Under the pieces are notes generated by a model, which worked only from the letters and a program-made list of their open reading frames with translations, made no database searches and had not been told where the DNA came from. 64,000 bases of DNA, taken from positions 62,825,606 through 62,889,605 of the forward strand of contig CM046854.1 of assembly GCA_025617745.1 (NCBI GenBank). The letters are read 5' to 3'. The translations under genes and the position numbers were made by a program. Positions 55,794-64,000 of the stretch are shown piece after piece (the stretch's first letter is position 1; every line of letters begins with the position of its first letter). Source of the DNA: Heliocidaris erythrogramma. Lineage: Eukaryota > Echinodermata > Echinoidea > Camarodonta > Echinometridae.

Positions 55794-56244
55794 GTTAGTT
55801 CTTGACATTTAAGTCATCTTATTAGTTGTCACGGCTACTTTTAAGGTATTTTTGTATTGATTATGAAAATCCATGGACACTGTACATCAATATTTTGTTT
55901 TAGAATATGCAAACAATTTGCATTGCAGTGCCTCAACAATATTATCTTTTTTCAATTAAACCTAGCGCAATGTAAATAGAGTGCATGATTTACTAAAATA
56001 ATGGAATTCTGGACTTGTGCTTATATCTGGAATTCTGGAATTCTGAAATGTGCTTATATCTGTCCTACAAAAGGAATTGTAATTCCATTATGCTACACTT
56101 TTTATTGCGTGTGTCCTTTAAAGCTTTTTGACACCATCCTTCCGTGGTTGTACCCTGAAGTTATCGAATTAGTGTCACTAACTTTCACTCATGAAAGTAC
56201 AGTTTGCTTGAAAACAGGACAACAAACGTTATTATTATTTCCAG

Positions 56245-56315
56245 TGAAGGGAGAGTTGGGCCTAATGAGACGAACGACAACATGGCATAAGAAATGATAC
56301 AGAGTGGATATAGAG
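56245..56315 (+). pseudogene. Unit 3 juxtamembrane exon 2 with TAA
   Basis: A 71-nt exon (acceptor TTATTTCCAG, donor GTAAGA; phase 2 to 1). It reads EGRVGPNETNDNMA, then TAA (56288-56290), then EMIQSGYRG. Clean splice sites and frame on both sides of the stop suggest a once-functional exon hit by a point mutation. Its end phase does not match the next kinase exon as I read it. Confidence 0.55.
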
Positions 56316-56943
56316 GTAAGAATATAATATCATGATATCCACACTTATAGACACTTGAATCAGGAATAGTGTTTTAAGAGCTATTCTAAAACTGATGTTT
56401 CGGGAAATTGATTGTACAACCAGTCCAAAGTGTACAAAGCAACATCATGGTATTCAAGAAGTAAACATACCAAGTGAAATGTTTCTCCCCCCCCCAAAAA
56501 AAAACAAAACAACAACAAACAAACAAAACAAAACAAAACAAAACAAAACACGGTACCTTCCTACTCATCCTGTCTTCGCTCTTTTACCGATATGAAGTAA
56601 ACGCAACTTCACTAAAGTCCAACAAAATCGATTTTACTTCTAAAAAAGCTACTTGTAAGAACGAATACATCAATCTTTCCCAATATTCTTTTAATCGTTT
56701 TAGTGAACTGATGCACAGTTCAAATGCTTCAAATTCACATGTAGGCTCAGATTTACAGTAGATTGGATGAACTCACTAGTTTATTTGTTTATTTATTTTT
56801 GATATTTAGGCAGGATAAATCATTACCACCAATAGTGGTAGTCTTCCTTGAGTCGCTAATAGCAATAATAAGTAACAATATAAGTCAACAGCATCATGAG
56901 AATAACTCAGAACAAAAAATAAATAATAACATACATAAATATA

Positions 56944-57938
56944 CAGTGCGTATAAAAATAAGTATACCCAACTTTGGTACCTTCTACTTACAAAGTAGTA
57001 ACTTCTATGAGCTTGAAATTCATTTCATAGTAAAGAGCAATGTATATTTTGTGCAATGAAACCTTATTCATAACTTTGCTGCCACGGATAACTGAGCAGC
57101 AGGCTTTTCAAACAGTATTGTCAAAATCCTTTTGTACCAAGTTTGGGCTGAAGCAGCGAATGTGGGTCAGACCAATTATGCATTAAGTTACTTCAATTGG
57201 AATCCAATTCCTGAGTTATTTTCAACTGATTTTGTGCATTTTAATAGAAATGTATTAAATTCAACTCAAACTCGAGAAAGGGCTTATTACAAGCTAAATT
57301 TATGATATTTTATTTGCCATGATAACTCAATCTTGGCTTCATCCGCATCCCTTTTTTAAGGTAAGTCTTTTGACTGAGTCATTCAAAATGGACAACATTT
57401 ATTTGGGAAGCTATCCTTTTTTCTTGCAAGTCTACTATCAATTACATTGGTAATTCTCAATACACGTATTTATCTTTTTAGTCTTTTAGGTCAGCAAACC
57501 TTTGAGTTTATGTGCTATTCGAAAAAAAAAACACTGTGCCCATTGTGCAGGTGAAATGGTGCAATGGACAAATGAGCAGAGAGTTTTTAGTTATCACGAG
57601 AGAAGAAGTTAGAAGGCTGTTAAAATAAATTAAAGATTATCATATGGATTGAAACAAGGTCATTTCAAAGCTTAGATACACTGGATCACTTTAAACAATG
57701 AAGAAATGAAGCAGAAATGCGATTCAACTTTCAAAATAATTTAAGACTAAAGTAATACCGACATTCGTTGCATCAGCCCAAACTTGGATCAAGGAGATTT
57801 TGACAACACTTTTTAAAACCCCTGGTGCTCAGTCATTCATTCAGTCGTTCATGCTCAACAAGTTACTCTTTACCATGAAATAAATTTCTCAGTCACATTG
57901 GTTATAACATTTTAATTAGAAGCTTTAATTAGAAGCTG
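56944..57938 (+). mobile_element. 1-kb Tc1-like non-autonomous repeat, copy D
   Basis: Starts CAGTGCGTATAAAAATAAG after TA. Direct copy of 47597-48588. Its right terminus is replaced by a duplicated TTTAATTAGAAGCT and a long TA microsatellite (57968-58003). Confidence 0.75.
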
Positions 57939-57966
57939 TATATATAAATATGTTTTATATAATTTA

Positions 57967-58010
<44 letters not shown>

Positions 58011-58506
58011 ATACATGTACATAATTGCAAAGTATTTAAACATATTTAGAGATATGTTATATATTACCCTGTAACAGTAGCCTGTTAAACGAATCGAAAC
58101 CGCATAAAAGCCGCTTGAATTTCGTCTTTTTATGGTTAGCATCAGTGTTGTGTATTTTGCTTTGCTTATGATAATTATGATGAAGGCACGTTAAAGAATA
58201 GCCTTTGTTTAAAACATGTTAATGCTTTTAGACGTGTGCCTTCCAACTATGTATGCACAACGATGAATGATATTTTGCCATATCTGTGCTAAACTTATAT
58301 GTACATAATTTTTTACATTTATTTCTTTGTATACTTATATTGGAAAATTGGAAACAAATTTATTTAAACTGAAACCGAGACTGGAAGTCTAAACAGATAC
58401 AAAAATTGCTTAAATAGACAATATGATGTTGATGTGATCTTAAGTTTCATTTGCTATAATAATATACAATATTTCCATTACATAACATACACAGCATTTA
58501 AACTAG

Positions 58507-58656
58507 GTCCATTTGGGATCTACAAGCATTAATCCTAAAAATGTAACGGTTTTCACTAGACTTGGTTCAATCGGACGGGGTGACTTCGGTGCTGTCTGGA
58601 AGGGAGAACTTACCTCAAATCAGGGTCAAGCAGCTGTTAGACAGATTCCTGGAGAG
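58507..58656 (+). pseudogene. Unit 3 kinase exon: glycine-rich loop and beta-3
   Basis: Frame: NPKNVTVFTRLGSIGRGDFG then AVWKGELTSNQGQAAVRQIP. GRGDFGAVW is an intact glycine-rich loop. The beta-3 VAxK motif is AAVR, so the ATP-binding Lys is Arg here. The donor GTCTTG after GGAGAG leaves phase 0, but the next exon needs phase 1, so the junction would shift frame. A 2-base AG gain at GGAGAG would explain it. The acceptor used (AAACTAG) is my best guess; the exon could start slightly later. Confidence 0.78.
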
Positions 58657-59088
58657 GTCTTGATAAATTGAGATAGAGCACATTATAGCCTCTATCGATT
58701 TAAAGAAAAGTCTGTTACAACCATATTCGCCAGATGCCTTTAAAATAAAACAAATAACAAAAAGTAATATCTTTGATATTATATGATACAATATGAGTGT
58801 TGATAACTTAAAAAAAAATGAAGTACATGTATGTCAGCATACCTATCAGACACAGTATAGTATTTGTAATGACTTGAATCAGACCAGATATCTTTGCATT
58901 TCAACCACCCCTTCGTTCTAAACATACTTTAACATAATATTTGTCTCAGTCTGTCGTAAAATAAGATATAATATGTTAATGTAATATATATGTTCCTCTT
59001 AAGAGCAACCATTAAATAGCATTTCTTTTGAGAACGAAAACAAACTCTAGTTATATCACTAAAAATTTTTTTTTTTAATCTTCTTCAG

Positions 59089-59193
59089 ATCATATGTCAA
59101 AATCAATGAACGTGCTTCGATCTGTCAAGGTACTTTGTGCGCTCTCAGATCAACCGAATGTCGCCAAATGCTTTGTATTCTGTCAAGAGCAAA
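59089..59193 (+). pseudogene. Unit 3 kinase exon: alpha-C region
   Basis: A 105-nt exon (acceptor TTCTTCAG, donor GTAAAA; phase 1-1). It reads DHMSKSMNVLRSVKVLCA then LSDQPNVAKCFVFCQEQS. This fits alpha-C to beta-4 of a receptor kinase ('...LxHPNIVxLLGxC'), with QPNVAKCF at the HPNI position. The alpha-C Glu that pairs with the beta-3 Lys is not evident (NVLRSVKVL), consistent with pseudokinase ancestry. Confidence 0.75.
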
Positions 59194-59321
59194 GTAAAAG
59201 AATATCGTTATGTTATTATAATTCTAGTTTAATCATTATTCATGTTATTATGTTAATGTTTATTATGGAACATATTACTAAGAAATTATATCATCATTTG
59301 GGGGAAAAAAGAAAGAAAGAA

Positions 59322-59374
<53 letters not shown>

Positions 59375-59375
59375 T
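59322..59375. repeat. (AAT)n microsatellite
   Basis: About 50 bases of AAT repeat directly downstream of the alpha-C exon. Confidence 0.98.
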
Positions 59376-59549
59376 CATAATGATAATAATGAAAACATGA
59401 AATGAAAGGAGAAACATAATGATAAGATGGTTTTGTGAGGACAGTTCCTTACTTTTGGCAACAACTTCCGATTTTCCTGTAACATATTTCATATTGGTAG
59501 ATGCAAGCAGCCTCTATGTATATTTGTACCTTGAATCATCATAATAAAG

Positions 59550-59739
59550 GTAGCATCATTTACGAGTTTATATCCGGAGGTACACTACTCACCCATCTAC
59601 AGATGACAGGGGTACAATCTCAACCTACATACAGCAACCTCAAACCAAACAAGGTCCATGTAGATGAAGGTAGTCTACTCAACTTTGCCTGGCAGAGAGC
59701 GAAAGGAATGCAGTTTCTTGCCTCAAAGCAGATTGCAGG
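59550..59739 (+). pseudogene. Unit 3 kinase exon: hinge and alpha-E, donor shifted
   Basis: Paralogue of 26178-26359: SIIYEFISGGTLLTHLQ, KPNKVHVDEG, LLNFAWQRAKGMQFLASKQ. The normal exon end after AAG CAG (59731) is followed by ATTGCAG instead of GT, so the ancestral donor is lost. The next GT (59740, GTAAGA) leaves phase 2, whereas the next exon needs phase 0. Confidence 0.85.
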
Positions 59740-60045
59740 GTAAGATTGGAAGGGACAGAAGGAAAGGGAAGGGGATGGACAAAGAGGAGTAGAAAAACGA
59801 GCAGAATTAGAAAAGGCCGAGGTGAGGGGAAGTGAAAAGAAGGATAACGAAGAATAAAACAAGAATAATGTGGGAAGGATGGAAGTTCGAGAAACTGAGG
59901 AACAAAGGTAGAAAAATTCAGAAAGGGGCGGAAAGAGGTTGATAAGCTTTATGATGAGGATGATGATTAGGATTGAGATAATGACTACAATAAATGTAAA
60001 GCATGACTCTGAGGATAAATATGAGGTTTTTACTTTTTGTACTAG

Positions 60046-60147
60046 ATCATTCACGGAACTCTCTGCGCACACAATGTTCTACTAGATGAGAAAAAGCAGT
60101 GCAAGTTATCTGATTAAGGACTAGCCTCAATGTTTAGAAACAGAGGT
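60046..60147 (+). pseudogene. Unit 3 kinase exon: HGT catalytic loop with TAA in DYG
   Basis: A 102-nt exon, one codon shorter than unit 2. It reads IIHGTLCAHNVLLDEKKQ then KLSD, TAA (60115-60117), GLASMFRNRG. The stop replaces the Tyr codon of DYG (TAT to TAA). HGTLCAHN is identical to unit 2, showing that loss of the HRD Asp is older than the split of the two units. Confidence 0.9.
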
Positions 60148-60450
60148 GTAAGTATTATAGTTGAGATTTTTTTTCTTCACCTCATTATCAGCATAGGCAT
60201 AGGAATTTAAAAGTCGTCAAGTGAACAATGACGTATTTACAATTATATATTTTCATAGAGCTGATTTAAAGTTTGTATGTAAGGTCTATTGTTTTCATTC
60301 TTGGAATGCCAAATCAAATTTCTATATTTTGCAGATAGTCATAGGATGTACTCGGTCTAATACATGATAGAAAGGAGGCTAAACTACTTTACCTTTTGAA
60401 GTTTCGAGTAAACACGATTTTCTGCATTTACCTATTTTCCTACATTTTAG

Positions 60451-60556
60451 AAACCAACAAGATGGAGTTCACCTGAAACCATACTAAATGGTGTCCAGTC
60501 CTTGGAAGGAGATATCTGGTCATTTGGCATAGTATTATTGGAAATAGTTACGCTAG
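60451..60556 (+). pseudogene. Unit 3 kinase exon: SPE and DIWSFG region
   Basis: A 106-nt exon, intact by itself (phase 0 to 1): KPTRWSSPETILNG then EGDIWSFGIVLLEIVTLG. Paralogue of 28937-29042. It is listed with the pseudogene because neighbouring exons carry stops. Confidence 0.88.
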
Positions 60557-61350
60557 GTATAAAACAAACGATTTATATTATAAGACTCCCATTTTGAACA
60601 GAATGTAGCGTACTGATAACACCGTCATCTCTCATACTTTGGCATGAAAAGCAATGTTCCCAACTATAAAACATGCTTGATAAAAAGTTTGACAGGTAAC
60701 GTAAATAAGACAGTGATGAAAAAGGGAACTTTGTACCAGGCCTGTAGGCGGTGGATAATGGTCCATAAAGACTAAACAAAATCAACTTTGGATATTTTCT
60801 TGTGCTTGTTCCATATTCTGTAGATATAAATCTTCCTTTTTATATTTTCATATATTTTTCCTGCAGGAAACTTTACAGAATCCCCGGTAAATTCTTGACA
60901 CCCTGTCAATAGTTCAATTCAAAATTAAACGGTTCATATTATCATGGAAAACCATTTTACTGCCCCTCTATCGGTGAGGGGTTTCTCAATAAAGCGTTGA
61001 TGTTGCTGTTTATACACAACTTTAAATTCCATTTCAGCTTGAGGGATACACCCCTTTAAAATATGTTTAGGCAAATCTTGTAATCATGTTTTAGGTGGGA
61101 AAATTCAAGTAATTTTCTCTTTCTTTGGAAGACATTTTGCTAATATCATTCCTCCCAGATATTTCCCCTGAACACTCAAACACTTAGGATATTTAATTCT
61201 ATCTTGGCAAGAATTCCATGGTGTTTTAACGGTACCAGCGTTTTTATATTCTTGAATTTTCAAGTACCTTTCTTTCGTTAGGTTACGCATATAAATTAGT
61301 ATTAAGCCGGAATCATATTTTTTCTTTTCTCTTCCTGTAGTTTTACATAG

Positions 61351-61447
61351 GTGCTAGGCCATACCCTAATATGAATTTTGACACAGTGCAGAAAGAGGTT
61401 TTTAATGGTTACAAGATGCCACGCCCTCGCCACTGTGGACAATAATT
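61351..61447 (+). pseudogene. Unit 3 kinase exon: alpha-G/H with TAA
   Basis: A 97-nt paralogue of 29849-29945: GARPYPNMNFDTVQKEV, NGYKMPRPRHCGQ, then TAA (61443-61445) where unit 2 has the Glu codon GAA. Splice sites and phase are conserved. Confidence 0.9.
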
Positions 61448-61761
61448 GTAATGAATTTTCTTTCTATTCACTTTCTTTTCTTCGAAACGTTCCATTTCCT
61501 CTCATCTATCGTAGTCCTACACATGATACATCTTCGATATCATTTTCAAAGTTAGGACTTGTATTTGAATTTACTTTTCAGGAATAATCATTAAAGAGGT
61601 TGAAGGGGTGACATTTTCAAAATGGCAAATGAACACTTTTAACATGCATCCAACCTTTTAGCTATTAGATCCATCATATTAGAAGTGTTAATTTACCATT
61701 TTCAAAATGTCATTCCTCCAACTTTTTTAAATGTAGATTTAACATTTGAGGGTTTTTTTTT

Positions 61762-61799
<38 letters not shown>

Positions 61800-62588
61800 T
61801 TAATTTACCTCTTCAGAGGACAATTATTCGATGCAATCCACAATACATTATCAAAATACAAATGAATATACATTCACTTCTCAACGGAAATCTCGAAAAG
61901 AAGAAAAAACAACAACTTACAATCGGTTAAAATCACGGAGTAAATTGTTGTAGGGCATTCGATATAACAGCTGAAATGTTGTCCAAATGTAATTCGTTTT
62001 TAAAAGCATGTCATATTTTGAAACTATTATAAGTTTTCCCCTGAAAGTAGTTCAACATATACATTTTATACGGTACATTGCATATTGTGCGTATTTAATG
62101 ACTTATATCTTTAGCTAAATGCTAAAGATATAAGTCATTACATACGCAGCATTTAGAATCTATACAATCAAGCGTTTTTCATTCAAATATCAGTGTTTGT
62201 TTGAAATCATAACGAATAAATACAACAATACGTTTCTAGAATAATATTACCTTGGGGCATTCTAACAAAACATGAACAAACGATTCAGTTGTTTTGCAAC
62301 TTTAATATTTTTTTCCAGTCAAAATCGATAGGAAGGTTGAAATGTTCATTAAAAGATATAGTTTATGCAGGCATATAAATAATAACTTAGGCAATCTTCT
62401 ATTGGGGAAAAATTTGTACTGTATCTACTTGGTTATCAAATTAATTCCTCCGATTCAACATCACATTTATCACTTTTATGAAATGAACGATCGTGCGACT
62501 GAATATAAATGTTCAGTTTGTTATCATGTAAATAGTGAAACAATAAGGTGCAGTATCTATCACTTTCAATGGAGTTTATTTCTAAAAG
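61448..62588 (+). other. Unit 3 last intron, lacking the expected exon
   Basis: The counterpart of the unit 2 exon at 30901-31000 (CWEKEAGNR block) is not found here. Contains a TA microsatellite (61766-61797) and the hairpin at 62088-62148. Confidence 0.6.
62088..62148. repeat. Perfect 20-bp hairpin with 5-base loop
   Basis: TAATGACTTATATCTTTAGC (62096-62115) pairs fully with 62121-62140, and the pairing continues imperfectly to TGCGTA/TACGCA at the base. The size is like a pre-miRNA but perfect pairing and AT-richness favour a MITE core. Confidence 0.8.
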
Positions 62589-62648
62589 AATTACCTATCT
62601 CTCAACGACTTGGACAAGGATCTGTATGCGTCTCCACAGGATGTTTGA
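62589..62648 (+). pseudogene. Unit 3 terminal exon
   Basis: Reads NYLSLNDLDKDLYASPQDV and stops at TGA, paralogous to 31400-31459. The acceptor (TTATTTCTAAAAG) is acceptable. The exon is intact but lies downstream of several stops. Confidence 0.85.
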
Positions 62649-64000
62649 AGTCGGTGCAATTTTGTTCATCATCATGCAACTGATGTTGGAGACGAAAAAT
62701 TTTTACGACTATTTTATCTTTATAGGAAATTTATTTTGCTGGCTCTGAGAAACATTACAACATACATGAAAAGCCTATACGTATACCATGTACATCTGTC
62801 ATCGAAAGACTCTTGCTAATCGATGCAAAATGACTATAGAATGACTATTATTTATATGAACTCGAGTTTTTTTTTTGTCGTTTGTAGAAACATACACATA
62901 GACAAGTTGGTATTAGCATGCCAAACACCATTTATTTTAATGTACGATAAAGGAGCAATGTAGATAAAATGCCATGCTCAAACAAAGTGCCGTGCCGGTG
63001 ATCGAACCAACGATCTTCGCATGTCCAGTCTAGTATTTAGACCACTCGACTACGACACCTGTACATATATATCTTACTTTATGTAAGATGTAAGAACATT
63101 TAGAGGCCATCTATGAACTGTGGTTCCCTTGCAAACCAGAAAGTACTATTTAAGTCTCAGTGGGTATTGTACGAAAGATATAATAGGAGCAACATGTTTG
63201 TCGGGTAAATTATTAAACAATTTGGGGTTGGGTACAAAAATACCCATCTAAAGCACATGTTAATATATTACCCAACAAACATGCATGATCCTTTCTTTTT
63301 TACCCAATATTTTGTAATTTGGTACTTTCCAACAGAGCCTCTCATGAACAGTAACTGATCATTCATTCAATAACCTTCAACAAATAATTTGTTTGGCTGG
63401 TGTTAGCAACAAGACATTCCTGAATTGAAAAACCAGATAAATCACAGTACTGTATCTAAACATCAAGAAAGTCTATTACCGATCGTATATACATGTATAA
63501 ATTATATTTAATCAAATTTAAACAAAATAGCAAGAGGTTTGCACTGACACTAAGTATTCGAATTATGATTTCTTATCATCAGTAAAAAAAAATATGAAAT
63601 TATGATATAATTATCGTTCTCAGTCATTTTCCTTCGTTTGTATATCTTTTGAGATATTTTTTGCTTGTCTATATTTATCTCGAAACAGTCTACTTGGAGG
63701 TACTTTTGGGGAAAACATGTTTACCTCTACATGTATGCATCATAGGTTTACTGCAATGCAATCTGTGTAATTGTAAAATTATACATTTTATAAATTCTGA
63801 TTACTAAAAAATATTGAAACTCTTGTTACAAAGAGACTTGTTATTTAGAATATGTTTATGTACTTTTAAGACCTAGAATAAAATCGTATACTTTCAACAT
63901 TTTACCCTAACCTATAAAGTTGCAGCACCCTTAAGGAAGTAAAAGTGAAACTAAGTCTTTAGGTTTCTTTTTGTTTTTCGGTCATCTTCTAGAAAACATG
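62649..64000. other. Downstream region with SINE head and small inverted repeat
   Basis: AT-rich. It holds a minus-strand tRNA-like SINE head at 62990-63062 (AGGTGTCGTAGTCGAGTGG, GGTTCGATCACCGGC) and a 91-bp inverted repeat at 63193-63283 with TTGGG/CCCAA motifs like the MITE at 41242. No gene recognised. Confidence 0.6.

Noticed and set aside
38383..61445. In-frame TAG/TAA in unit 3 explained by RNA editing or a variant genetic code
   Set aside because: Unit 2 uses TAA as its own stop, and unit 3 also has splice and frame damage, so simple pseudogene decay is the better explanation.

Overview
This is a eukaryotic, metazoan-type window. Every gene is split into short exons with GT-AG introns, coding DNA is a small minority, and most of the window is decayed transposons, MITEs, tRNA-derived SINEs, satellites and long homopolymers. 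The repeat flora (a Penelope-like element, a CR1/L2-type LINE 3' end, hAT- and TTAA-type MITEs, very long poly-G tracts) suggests a marine invertebrate, plausibly an echinoderm. That is an inference, not something I can prove.

The genes are a local cluster of related immunoglobulin-domain receptor kinases. Unit 1 (about 6.3-14.3 kb, + strand, partial) has a C2-like Ig exon, a second Ig exon and two candidate micro-exons. Unit 2 (16.3-31.5 kb, +) is the best gene: signal-peptide exon, V-type Ig, C2-like Ig, third Ig, then six exons for the hinge and C-lobe of a tyrosine-kinase-like domain ending at a stop codon. All ten exons join in frame (1590 nt, 529 residues), but I find no transmembrane or N-lobe exon. 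Unit 3 (38.3-62.6 kb, +) has the missing parts (Ser/Thr-rich stalk exons, a transmembrane exon, juxtamembrane exons, glycine-rich loop, alpha-C region, C-lobe), yet it carries four in-frame stops, a splice-phase break and one missing exon, so it looks like a pseudogene. A further stalk-type exon lies on the minus strand at 166-213. Units 2 and 3 both have HGT in place of the catalytic HRD motif, so the family was probably a pseudokinase before it duplicated.

Layout of the rest. 794-1293 is an assembly gap; 1354-3853 is a long inverted repeat; 5326-6300 is a 61-bp satellite that runs into a unit 1 Ig exon; 7571-13663 is a 6.1-kb foldback element whose arms are arrays of a 144-bp repeat and whose terminus coincides with a unit 1 splice donor. 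Two tandem tRNA-Arg genes lie in a unit 2 kinase intron. The unit 3 introns hold a Penelope-like element with GIY-YIG endonuclease and hammerhead-like motifs, a LINE fragment, inverted 1.3-kb repeats carrying X-box-like palindromes, and several MITEs.

The exon chains are inferred from splice signals, phase and homology between the copies. No transcript evidence was available.
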